Source: Pezizomycotina sp. ARF18
Lineage: Eukaryota > Ascomycota
Length of the DNA: 64,000 nucleotides
Direction: 5' to 3'
Assembly (NCBI GenBank): GCA_002224055.1
Contig: AZLU01000025.1
Span: 202,979-266,978 of the forward strand
This document shows, one piece after another, positions 26,610-37,330 of the stretch. Within the stretch, counting starts at the first letter, position 1, and each line of letters starts with the position of its first letter. Both the position numbers and the translations under genes were made by a program. The notes under the pieces are model-generated. The model ran no database searches. It saw only the letters and a program-made list of their open reading frames with translations, and had not been told where the DNA came from.

Positions 26610-28807
26610 TATTATTTTCTTTTTCTTTTATTTATTTTCTTTTTTATTCTTTATAAATAAAATAAATATAGATCTTATTCCAGAATTCTCAAAATAGGAG
26701 CCGACTCTTCTATCCAGTACCTTCAATTGCGCGCCGGCACCAGACTAGATTAACAACTCGATCTAAGTGCGTCGAAGTTGCTATAGGCTCAACTCAACTT
26801 CAGACGTTTAGCAAAATACCGGCCAAGCGGCGCGAGTATAGCTTAGACGAGACAAGAGGCTGATCCGATAACGTCTATCAGTCAGTGTAACAGCAACTTG
26901 TTTTTCGGGGTATTCGTGGGAGCCGTTCCTGGATACTGGTACGAAAAAAAAAAAAAAAAAAAACTGCAAATACTTGTTATTTGAAGAACCCCGGCGTATA
27001 GTTTTTTTTTTTTTTTTTTTTCAGTTTCCTCTCAATTAAGTATATATTGACGTTTTATTGAAATCCGAAATATTCAAATAAAGGAAATTAAAACGTAATG
27101 TAACCCGTCGTAAACTGAGTTGTTCAGCGTTTAAATCAGTAATAAAAAAATAATTTAACAAAAAAAAAAAAAAGAGAGAAAGTGTATTATAGCGACTTTG
27201 TTCGGTGCATGTATATACGGCACTTTCCAATAACGGCGCGATATATCAGTTGTCTACTTTTATTACGCGAATATTTGAATGTAAAAGTAGAGCCGCTCCG
27301 TCCTGATAAAATACCTAATATCCGCAGTGACCGGCGAAAACGGCTGCGATTTGCGGTGGTGGAATTCTCCTTGGCTCTCGTGCGTTGGAGTTGTGCTAGT
27401 GTTCTTTTGACGGACCCTGGCCCGTGGACCGAGACCAGTAAAATAAAACCAGAGGGATAGTAAAGGATAAAATAAATAAAATAAAATAAAATAAAATAAA
27501 GAAAAGGAAAAGAAAGGAAAAGGAAAAGAAAGAAAAACAGAAAAAAAGGGGGGAAAAAGGAAAAAGAAGAGAAAGAAAAAGAAAGAACGGGAAGGAGAAA
27601 TTTTTTCTTCGTCTCTTCCCTTCTAAAAGCTTCTCGCTTCGCCTCGTTCCCACCAAGACTGGGTTCAGACCCTCGAGGGAAGAAACGACATTCCTTTGGA
27701 AATTTGGGACCGCAGATCTGCATTTCCTTTTTTTTCTACTCTTTCCTTTCTTTGGCATGGGCCGCATGGTCTAAGAGCCGGCACATATGGCTACAGCGAC
27801 CCGATAGGACCGATAGAATGGGTTGGCACACCTGGAAGCTGGGAAATTTGATATAAATCAAGAAGGGGGAGGGAAAAAACGATGAGACCAAAGACTGTTT
27901 TCAAGAAAAAGAAAAAGGAAAGGAAAGAAGAAGAGGAAAAAGGGAAAGAAATTGAAGAAGAATGAAGGAAAAGAGGGAATGACAGCACCGAACTGTTGAA
28001 TTGATATACGCAGCGAACATGAGGGGGAAAGAAAAGAAGCCCTCGAACGAGAAGAGTCGAACAGGGGTTAGCGAATAATTGCAATATTATTATCTCTTTT
28101 CACCTTCTCTCCAATTTCCTGGCGTCGAAGACCCAATAGAATGCAGGACTCAGAGGGCACGGGATCCACAATTCTGCATCTGACGCGACAGTGAACGCTG
28201 ACCTGAGGTTGCTGCTAAGTAGCAGTGAAGAATTGAAGATATCATTTGCTGATTGTGTGATGTTATTATTATTATTACTGTGTTTCCCTGGGAAGTGATT
28301 TCCTTTCTTTTTCTCCGCTCTCCTTGCTGAGGGTTTCATCTCGTCCCAATTTTCCGTATACTAGATAGGTATGAGTTAACTGCTTAGCTCCGTGAAAAAA
28401 AAAAAGTAATAATAATAATAACAGAGGGGAAGAAACACGATTGCAATAGAAAAAAGATAGGGATCAGCCCCCGAACCTTTTCGCCGGATCAGCTTGCTTG
28501 GGATGAGTGTGCCTGAGAGAGGGGTTATAGAATTCGTCCGCGAAGAGGTGACAGATATACGTATTACTTTTCTCTTGTAGTATAGAAAAATTCAGGCCTG
28601 TTACCTATATTCTATCTCAATTGAACTGTATCCTTGCACGCCTGTCGATAGAGAACGAAGGCTAACGCTAGCTCTAGAAAACGCCTTTCCACCCCCGCTA
28701 GCGTGTTTTGAACGATTCCTCTATATAATAATTATTATATACTTAATTATTTTTATTTCTTCCTTCGGGGGGGTTGAACTTTGAAGAGTATATATAAAAA
28801 AGAGAGC

Positions 28808-28857
28808 GAGCACACGTTGGCAAAAAGCCCGTGAGCACACGTTGGCAAAAAGCCAGT
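28808..28857 (+). repeat. 25 bp tandem duplication
   Basis: Two head-to-tail copies (28808-28832 and 28833-28857) beginning GAGCACACGTTGGC differ at one position only (CCCGT versus CCAGT at the end). The unit contains CACACGTTGG. A recent local duplication is the simplest reading. Confidence 0.9.
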
Positions 28858-30300
28858 GAGGACTTGGATCTTATTTTAAAGGATAAAAAAATTTTCTTTT
28901 CGCTCGGGAGAAACGCATTGACAGATTTCGCGTGGCCTAACAGCCGCCGGATTGCTAATAATTGCCTGTGGGTCTTTTGATTATTATTGTATTTGAATAT
29001 CGAAAGGTAAGAAGTGTTATTTTATTGGAAGATGGCGGAGAGGGAGAATACCCTTCTGAGCCTTCGTTCATTGAGGTTCTTGATCAAAAAAGAAATAATA
29101 ATACAAAAAAAAAAAAAAAAAAAAAAAAGAATCGAGAGTATTTATTTATTTATATTATTAAAATGAAGTACTTAAAAGTAAAAGAATAATAAAATAATTG
29201 ATCAATAATAAATTGGCGCTCTCGGTCTCTTGCAATAATAATTAAAAAAGAAAAAGAAAAAAAAGGAAAAGCATCAAACTCTTCTGGAGAGGCGCTCGAC
29301 TTCAATGGGTTTTCCCCTTCCTCTCTTTTTTTATATAAATTATTATTATTTTAAAATTTATTTTCATATTTTTAAAAGCTATTTCTTTCTTCTCTGTGTT
29401 TTTGTTTCTTTCGCCCTTGTTTATTTATCAATCATTTAGTAATTGTTCGAGTATATTTCTCTTTCTTTTATCCCATCCTAAACAAAGGACTGGACGACTG
29501 CAGTGGGCGTATAAAATTTCCCTTCTTAACTTCCCTCCCTTCCTGCTCTTGGATAAAAAGCACGCCAACTCCACTTTTTTTTCCTTCTATCACATCTTTC
29601 TGCTGTCGTAGCGTCTTTCTTTTCCTTGTTTTTAAAAATCCCTTCTGCCTCTCCTTTTATATTTCTTGAAACATCAATTCTATTCGTTCTTTTCTTCTTT
29701 GCGTGCTTATTTCAATTACTTCACTTTTCCTAAAGGGTGTGAGCAGCAGAGAAGGGAAAAGCAAAAACTGATCAGACCTCTCAGTAAAAGGTATATATAA
29801 TCGATATGAAAAGATTCTCACGAGTGCTATTTAAAAGAACGCGACAACAAACCAAACCAAACTACCCCCCAAAAGAGAAAAAAAAAAAGAACGATATTTT
29901 TTTTGCTGTAGTAACGAAACAACTAATTGGTACACAGACAGGTACTTAAGTACTTACAAGTATTTCCAACTTTTCCAGTTTCGAACTGCCACGAGTTTCC
30001 TTCTGCCGCAAGACATTGACATTTGACACTTGCGCCGTGGATAGGAGTGTCGCTCAGAAGAGCCCTTTCGCGCAGAAAAAATAAGATATACTAGGGCTTT
30101 GCCGGTGAGATTTTCATACCCCCAAGTTCTTTCGAAGTAGCGCTAGAGGAGGCGACATCGTGTGAGAAAGTATAGCTCGTACTGATTAACTTATTTCATG
30201 ATCCCCTTTCCTCTCCCTTCTCAGTAACCATCTTTCCCGTTTCTAATCCTCTAGAACTAGTTTCGAATCAGAAAATAAAATTTTCAAAACATCTCGCCAA

Positions 30301-33300
30301 ATGTCCACGATCAAATCGATTGAGTATTTTCGAGTACTTCCTCGTTGGCTTTTCGTCAAGGTAGCCACCGATGATGGCCACTTTGGTTGGGGAGAAGCCA
30401 CCCTCGAGGGTCACACTGAAGCAGTCGAGGGAAGCCTGGACGAATTGATTTCCAATTTGTAGGCTATGATGCCGAGTATGTAACCACCTTGCTCATTGCT
30501 GTTCCGAATTCATTTAGAAAGATTCTTTTTTGGATTTGCGCAACCGATAGCCAGATCAAGATCGAAATCCTGAAGCTAACGTTTGTTTTTCTGCAATTTT
30601 TTTCCCCTCGATGAGCGGAACCTGGCTGCGAATTCATTTTCTCTTAGTAACATTGAACATATCTGGCAAACTGCCTGGAGGCTAGGGTTCTACCGGGGAG
30701 GTCCGGTGTTTATGTCGCGATTTCCGGTATCGACATTGCGTTGTGGGATTTGAAAGGTAAGCGATATGTTTTTTCACCTTTTACCCCTCGTCCTCATATT
30801 TTGTGGGGCATTTATACGACGTAAACGCAGCTATACGACCATGCTCGGTTCATGTTGCAGATATCACCAGTGATTTCCGTTTACCAAAAGAGAAATTCCA
30901 CGTGCTTTTTCCCAGCCCTATTTATAAAGCGTTTCTTATCTTGTTATCTCGGTTGCTTATCGAAGAGCGAAGAGGATAAGGGAAATGGAAAAAAAAGTAA
31001 AAACAAAAAGCAAGAAAAAAAGAAAAGAAATTGAAAGAGGTTAAAAAGAAAGGAAGAGAAGTTATCTTGGGTGTGAAGACTCTCTTGTATGCATAATGGG
31101 CATCCTATTATACTTCCTTATAAGAAGAATTCTAAAAAGGAATGTAATCCCCTTTCCGAAGAGTAAAAGATGAGAAGAAAGATATAGGGAAGGAAAAGAG
31201 TGTCTCCGCAGGAACCATCAGAAGCTTCCCTCCCTTTTTATATATTTTTGTATAAATACGACCAGATGCATAGACTCCCCTTTTCTTTCCTTTTCCTTCT
31301 AAATTCTTCCCTGTTTTTATTTATCTATTTTCTTTACTTTTTCCCCATGTCTATTTTTCATTACTTGTATCTTATTTTCCCTTTTGTTCCTCAAAAAAAA
31401 AAAAACGCCCAACAACTTGCAAAGAAAAGAGGGAGAAAAAGTAAGTCAAGGGCAAAAATCGCTCTTAGATATATATATATCTTATTCTTCCTTTAATTTA
31501 TTTACAGGGTGGAAAGACAGCAAGAAAAACAAATCAATCAATACGCATTTAAAAAAAAATTTTTTTTTTTTTCAAAAAGGTTTGTGGGGAAGTTTCATGC
31601 GCGTCTGCCATGCACGGCCGGGGATGCTGTCGCGACCCCCACGCTCCCTCCGGGCTGGAATTACCCTAGAAAAGAGAGGGTTCTAGCTCTTTTGACTCCC
31701 GCTGATATACCGATACGCTCTCCTGTGAAACCCCCAAAAGGAAAATTTACCGGCTATATACATTCCCACTCGAAAAAAAAAAAAAAGTTGACAGGCTGGG
31801 GGCCTGGTTTCTCTTACTTCCCCTCGCCTCCTCCTCTGTCCCCAAAATTTCTCCCCGATATCAATCAATTCCGTTCTTTCTGTATTTTCCCCCCATCTAT
31901 ATGATTGATCATGACTTCCTTGTATAAACCAAGCAAGCAATGGCTGGTTATGTTCGCTTTTAGAACAAATTTAACTGAAATAAGCCAAATACTTAACGAA
32001 GAAAGAAAAAAGCGAAAAAGAAACAATTTTTTTTTTTGCAAAGAATATCCTTGAGTGCTTTCCTACAGGAAATTACATGGTAAAATCCAAAAGGCGGCTC
32101 CTGAAAAGCCTCGAAAATATTTCTTACTTTCAGCCGAGACAGTAGTTGCGGAGAAGGGAAAACTAAAAAAGAGGCTGGCGGGTGCAGAAAAATGGGGATT
32201 TAAGTGATCTCCTTGCTGCAGGGCAAAATTTGCGATCATCCCGCCTCAAGAAAAAAAAAAGAAAAGAAAGAAAAAAAGGGCGAAGACGAGAATTCGCTAC
32301 TGCCATATATATTCACTCATACTCCCTTGTTTCCTGCTTCCTTTATAGGCCCCTTTATAGAGAAGTACCCTTGGTTGCATGATCCAAGGTTTTAATACGC
32401 TTTTCTATTTGTCCGGCTTTCGATTTTTTTTCTACTGAAGAAAGCAAGCTTTGCAAGCTTTAGGTTAAGAACTAACATTGTCCATCTTTTATCCAGGTCG
32501 TAAGCTCGGTATACCTATTTATCAGCTTTGGGAGGCAAGGTTCGGGATAAATGTGCGGTTTATGCCTGGATTGGAGGTGATCGACCTTCAGATGTCGAAG
32601 CTCAAGGGTACGGATAATCCAGGTCATGGTTTTCGGCGTGACATTTATGAACTTGGAGTTTTCGCCAATTAGAACTCTACCCTAATCCTTATAAAGCACA
32701 CAGCTAATTCCCACATGTCATGCAACAGAAAAGCTCGAATGGGACAGGGCTTCACGACTATCAAGATGAATGCCACGGCAGATCTTGGTTGGTTGGATAG
32801 TCCACGTGCCTTGAATGCCTCTGTAGAGCGCGTGAAAGCGGTCAAAGCTCTGGCCTTGACGTTGCTCTAGATTTCCATGGCCGTGTTCATAAGCCCATGG
32901 TCCGTCAGCTCGCGAAAGCCCTTGAACCGCATCAGCCGTTCTTCATTGAGGAACTCTTTTGTCGAACACATTGAGGGTATCAAGCAGCTCTCAGGCAGAC
33001 CACCATTCCGATCGCCCTCGGCGAAAGGCTATACAGCAGGTGGGACATCAAGCCGTTCCTTGAGTCTGGTTGCATCGATGTGCTTCACCGGATGTGAGCC
33101 ATTGCGGCGGAATTTCAGAATGCAGGAGGATCGCTGCCATGTGTGAAGCCTACGATGTCGGTCTTGCGCCGCACTGCCCTCTGGGTCCGATCTCTCTCGC
33201 CGCTTCATTCCAAATCGCTGCGGCATCGCCAAACTTTGTTATTCAAGAGATGAGCCTCGGGATCCATTACAATTCCATGCAAAACAGCACCTATGACCTC

Positions 33301-33479
33301 AACAATTACCTTGTCGATGCAAACGTATTCGATATCAAGGATGGAAATGTCAATGTCCCGAGCGGCCCAGGCTTGGGTATCGAAGTCGACGAGCAGGAGG
33401 TCCGCAAAATCAGCCAGAACTGCCGCCCTTGGCGTTGCCTGGAGTTTTATGGACCAACGGCGAAATTCGCGAATGGTAA
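30301..33479 (+). CDS. Enolase-superfamily dehydratase, galactonate-dehydratase-like
   Basis: Mandelate-racemase/galactonate-dehydratase type enzyme, expected to dehydrate a sugar acid. The start is MSTIKSIEYFRVLPRWLFVK, followed by TDDGHFGWGEATLEGHTEAV. Exon 2 gives NIEHIWQTAWRLGFYRGGP and ISGIDIALWDLKG, then a very long intron (about 30759-32493). The following exons carry GRKLGIPIYQL, VYAWIGGDRPSDVEAQ, GFTTIKMNATADLGWLDSPR, VALDFHGR (metal Asp), HQPFFIEE (metal Glu), IALGERLYSRWDIKPFLES (metal Glu), QPDVSHCGGISECRRIAAMC, VGLAPHCPLGPISLAASFQI (catalytic His), SGPGLGIEVDEQEV and a final GEIREW, with TAA at 33477-33479. Breaks occur near 30462, 30713, 32540 and 33000-33100. Similarity to DgoD is strong, but fungal members act on several acids, so the substrate is open. 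Confidence 0.87.
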
Positions 33480-33811
33480 TGCAGTAATAATATTGGCCGA
33501 GTCGTAAAATCTGAGTTATAAAGCTCAATCTCTGATTTTCATCAACGGTAATTTTATCAGTAATTTTCTTACGATTAAACATAATGGCCTCCATACCTTA
33601 ATATTCTACTTTCACCACTACCCTTTAATTACTATTTTCTAGCCTGATTTCTTTTTTATTTTGGGGAGTTTCTGCATATAATCATCACAAGATGTTCAAA
33701 TTAATGGTAATTTTAAGCATCGCAACATGTACGGACTCTACAATTCACGCATGTACGAATTTTCCAGGAATTCAATCATAGCAATTTAATTCTTACTACT
33801 TACTATTCTCG

Positions 33812-33868
<57 letters not shown>

Positions 33869-34100
33869 GGGGGAAGGATAGTTCGATTCCTTCGAGATGT
33901 TTTGAGATTGCTATAAATGTCCACGCGTCCAGGAATTACTTAACTTCTTTTGAAAGATTCACACGTATGTATATATATATATATAGAATATGAGTGACGC
34001 TGCAAAAGTCTCTAATACCATCATACAATGCAATCAAAACCATTAATCACCACACTCTATCAACTTATGTATACGTCGGTGAAAAGCCTCTTTTTTCTTT
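33480..34100. other. Convergent spacer with a T26-A27 palindrome
   Basis: 3' flank of the enolase-superfamily gene (+) and of ALKBH6 (-). Apart from the perfect T/A inverted repeat (33812-33864) and an (AT)n run near 33972-33984, nothing was seen. Confidence 0.65.
33812..33864. repeat. Perfect T26-A27 inverted repeat
   Basis: Twenty-six T residues are followed without a gap by 27 A residues, then a purine-rich G run. This is a 52 nt self-complementary sequence between two convergent genes. Confidence 0.9.
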
Positions 34101-34841
34101 TCAGACCTTCTTTTTGCCAAATAGCAAGTTACCGACGTTCGAAGTCTTGATAACGTCCTGTACGTCAAGCTTACCCTCGTTGTCCGTTCATTTTACCACC
34201 ACTACCTACTATTTTCGCTTTATCACCTAATAACTCCCAGTTCACAACCGTATCCGAAAGTAAGTCCTCGTCGACTTTGACTTGCTTATACCGTGCAGGT
34301 AACCCGTGTACATCTCCCCCATCGTGATTAACAAGCTCCCCGGCTCCTGCAGTATCCTGTGTACTTTTTCTCCCTTTCTACCTCCACCTCCGCCTTCTCT
34401 TCGATCTCTAAAACGATGGAACCACCCAAGCTAACAGTCGCAACCATGCCGTAATACGCCGCGCCGTCTTCGTGCTTGTGTATCCCTGTCCCGGCTCGTA
34501 TTCGTTGACGAGCACGTGGTTCGGAGCTCTATGCGGTGAATCGTCCCATATTCCTAGCTTTTGGATCCGTTTTACGAGGGGATTTGCTAGCCAGTCGGGG
34601 AGCTCTCTGTTACCGTTGGAGGTTACAAGGCGTCCGGATGGCTCAGCGCGCAGGGGTGTGTTTGTAGGCGGCGGTGGGAGAGGTATGTCCATTTAGGTTT
34701 TGGGACGGAGTTAACGGAATTAAGTAGGCTTGCTTCTTCGATTTTGGATATGAAGTTTGGTATGTAGTACATTGAAGGAGGGAAAGAGGCGATGCGGTAT
34801 TGTTGGAGCGTTGTGGTGTCGAGCTCTGGTGGGAGAGACAT
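34101..34841 (-). CDS. AlkB-homologue dioxygenase ALKBH6
   Basis: Fe(II)/2-oxoglutarate dioxygenase of the ALKBH6 family. The ATG (34839-34841) opens MSLPPELDTTTLQQYRIAS, then MYYIPNFISKIEEASLLNSV and PKPKWTYLSHRRLQTHP. The core holds LPDWLANPLVKRIQKLGIWD, PNHVLVNEYEPGQG and the HxD metal motif in HEDGAAYY, then GMVATVSLGGSIVLEIEEKA. After a shift the frame continues LQEPGSLLITMGEMYTGYLH and NWELLGD, and ends in TRVSLTYRDVIK-type sequence with TGA at 34101. It appears intronless with three or four one-base breaks (near 34475, 34370 and 34150). The molecular substrate of ALKBH6 is not settled; RNA or tRNA is suspected. Divergent from EFM4. Confidence 0.9.
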
Positions 34842-35322
34842 CTATCTCTTTGTTTGTCCGGCGCGGATTCCAGGTATTTGAAGCTGCCGAAGAAAGCTAG
34901 AAGCTTAAGGCAAGTAGCTTGTTGGAAAGCTCAACAAGCTCTCTTTTCAGTAAGAGTTCAAAGTAGAGGTCCGCGAAGTATGCGCGACACGCTAAGTAGG
35001 CGTTGGGTTTAAGAATATTAATATATACTACTTTCGAATCTACTGGAATACACTTGATTTATTTATATCTAGACACAGGTGTTTTCAACTGGGGAATGCT
35101 TTGAGCTCAATTTGTGTGGTAGGGCCATTTAGCTGCGGAGTTTCGGCGTTTCGTGTGATGCAGTAGGTTCAGCTCAACTAAGCTTAAGCTTTAATATTGA
35201 GGTGTTTGGGAGCTCAAGAATCCCCCCATGTAAAAATTTAGCCGAACGACATTTCAACAACAGCACGACAAACCAGTGCTCAGCTCGTTCTACTTCTTAT
35301 ACCAGCCTCGACCGAAGAGAAG
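34842..35322. promoter_or_regulatory. Divergent promoter of ALKBH6 and EFM4, AGCT-rich
   Basis: About 480 bp between two divergent start codons. By hand count it holds 13-14 copies of the palindrome AGCT between 34881 and 35340, mostly as AAGCTT, AAGCTC, GAGCTC or CAGCTC, against about two expected by chance. No standard core element was assigned. Confidence 0.55.
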
Positions 35323-36166
35323 ATGGCAGATTCAAGCTCAGAAGACCGCCTGAATCCAAGTGAGCTTGGGACGAAAACATAGTGAGTGAGGAAAAGGCCG
35401 AACAGGATATTTTCATGTATGAAGTTTAACCAACTTTCTGTCACCTTCATTTAAAACTTCAAAACTGACCAAGAGAGCTCTACAGCTGGACAACCTCTAC
35501 ACCCGCGAGATAGTGAACCATGCCTCAAACCCCGACGATGAAGGCACTGTGTGGTTCGATGACTCCTCCGCCGAATCTAGCATCATAAAGCACTTACTTT
35601 CCCGTTCATCAGCCGTTCCGAAAGATGCTTCCTTCCTGGACGTCGGGACCGGTAACGGACACCTTCTCTTCGAATTAATCGAAGAAGGCGAGTTTGAAGC
35701 CGGCAAAATGGTCGGCGTCGATTACTCTGAAAACTCTATTGAGCTCGCAAAGAACGTTTCGCAGCAACGCGGTGGAAGTTGTGCGGATATCAAGTTTGCA
35801 AAAGTTGACATCATTAAGGATGATATAACAGACGGAATGCTCGGGACAGGCATACTAGCTGAGGGTGGATTTGATGTTATACTGGATAAGGGGACTTTCG
35901 ATGCAATATCCCTCAGCGCGGAGACATTGCCTGATGGGCGAAGAGGAGACGAGGTATACGCCGAGAAGGTGGGACGGCTGGTAAAGAAGGGGACCGGAAT
36001 ATTGTTGCTCACGAGCTGCAACTGGACGGAGGAGGAGCTGTCGCGGAAGATATTGACAAATCCAGAGCTCGAAGTAGAGGGAACTATAAAGTACCGGTCG
36101 TTTACGTTTGGTGGGGTTAAAGGTCAAACGATATCTTCGGTTGTCTTCCGGCGGAAAGTAACGTAG
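35323..36166 (+). CDS. EFM4: Protein-lysine N-methyltransferase EFM4 (METTL10 type)
   Basis: Seven-beta-strand SAM methyltransferase; in yeast EFM4 methylates eEF1A at Lys316. Exon 1 (35323-35375) gives MADSSSEDRLNPSELGTKT and a split Tyr codon before a GTGAGT donor. Exon 2 begins W-D-N-L-Y-T-R-E after one lost G, as in the family. SAM motif I is SFLDVGTGNGHLLFELIEEG, followed by KMVGVDYSENSIELAKNVSQ, the FDVILDKGTFDAISLS motif characteristic of EFM4/METTL10, GILLLTSCNWTEEELSRKI and KYRSFTFGGVKGQTISSVVF. TAG is at 36164-36166. Apart from one base near the splice junction, exon 2 is intact over 217 codons. Convergent with EFM7, 130 bp between stop codons. Confidence 0.93.
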
Positions 36167-36296
36167 ATTATATTTTGATAAAGAATAAAACGCCATGAAT
36201 TAGATGCAATCCCTAATAAAGCCGGCTCGAAATGCATACGCTAAAATGCCAGAAGAAGCTTATGTGCGCGAGACAGAGAGGGTCCATGTAGGTGAT

Positions 36297-37330
36297 TTAG
36301 TCTTCATTCTTTTGCTTCTGTCTTAGAGTGCCGATCACCAACCATTTCTTCCTCTCGGTTGGGTTTTCTGCGCCCCTATCCTTGAGCCACTCCGCTCTTC
36401 ACCATCGACGTTTCTTTCAATTATCTTTTCGATTTCTAGGCCGTAGCTGTTGATCATTTCAAAGAACCCTGCTACCATTTTTCTGCAGGTATGCAAGCCT
36501 GCGACGATAAACGCTCTTCCTTCCGATCCCTCTACAAGAAATGTAGTATACTTTTCACCAGATTCTCGTGTTCACAATCTCTCCATAACGTATCTGCTGC
36601 TATAACTACCGTAAACGAATGCGCAAATTTCTGTAAGACTTCCTCGTCGAGTTTCCCCATGCGTGACCGTAAACAAGTATCTCGGGTGGTGGTGTATCTA
36701 ATGCAGCAGCAGCAGCTTTTTCGAGGGACGCTTTGTTCAATTCCAGGTTGTCCTTGATGATTTCTAAGATCTCGGGACCTGGAGAGTCCGTGACGCATAC
36801 CTTTAGAAATAAATGCCCTTAGCTTCTTCCTGTATCCCCATTCACCGATTTCAATCTTGAGATTTAGTTGAAACGCACCTTGTTTGCACCGTATAGGCTT
36901 GTCATTATACTAACAAGCGCTGCGCCCGCAACAATAACAACACCCATCCCCCCGGTCAGCTATTTTTAAGCTTGTTCATAGCTGAATAGTCGCAGAGAAT
37001 GAGGCCTACGAACCAGCACCGAGCTCGACGACATCCTTTCCTCGAACAATAAGCTCTCCTTTCTCTATCATACTCGCAACTTCGATGCTCGAATTCCACA
37101 GGTGGTGTGAGAACAAGCTCGTTCGAGCTTTATCCGGCACCACAAGCTTCAACTTTATATCGCCGAACTTTTCCGAAGAGAGTCTGACCCGGCTCGCCAT
37201 GCTGGTTGCGTATTGCTATTCTTTCTTGTTGACTTTTAGTTTTATTGGGGAGTGTTATGAGAGGTTGGACGAACTTTTGTCGAATATAACACCAAAAGAC
37301 GATTCGCGGATATAGATATCGTTCGTTTGT
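36297..37330 (-). CDS. EFM7: EFM7/NNT1-like protein N-methyltransferase
   Basis: SAM methyltransferase; in yeast EFM7 modifies the N terminus and Lys3 of eEF1A. The N-terminal exon reads SSFGVIFDKSSSNLS, and its ATG is not clear. The next part gives EKFGDIKLKLVVPDKARTSL, HHLWNSSIEVASMIEKGEL and motif I, VRGKDVVELGAGS, followed by a GTAGGC donor. Later exons give LVSIMTSLYGANKVCVTDSP, GPEILEIIKDNLELNKASLE, VYGHAWG, HSFTVVIAADTLWRDCEHEN, LVKSILHFL and a C-terminal AFIVAGLHT, EKIIERNVDGEER and ERKKWLVIGTLRQKQ, with the stop at 36297-36299. Two or three introns and a few frame breaks. EFM7 is preferred over other MTF16 members because of the LCADxLW-like and ERKKWLVIG segments. Confidence 0.83.

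Larger units (their letters stand above)
23862..30300. other. 6.4 kb gene-poor, repeat-rich interval
   Basis: No conserved protein was recognised on either strand. The interval contains T28 (about 24794-24821), pentamer repeats of TATTG/AAAAT type (about 25103-25134, 25213-25252 and 27470-27500), (CA)n followed by an A run (about 26436-26470), (TTA)n (about 26575-26604), A and T runs near 26943-27022, purine-only stretches (27500-27600), a 25 bp tandem duplication (28808-28857) and A24 (about 29105-29128). The last few hundred bases before 30301 should hold the promoter of the enolase-superfamily gene. Confidence 0.55.

Noticed and set aside
23862-30300. Telomere or centromere in the gene-poor interval
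   Set aside because: No TTAGGG-type arrays or long satellite repeats were seen; only short simple repeats occur.
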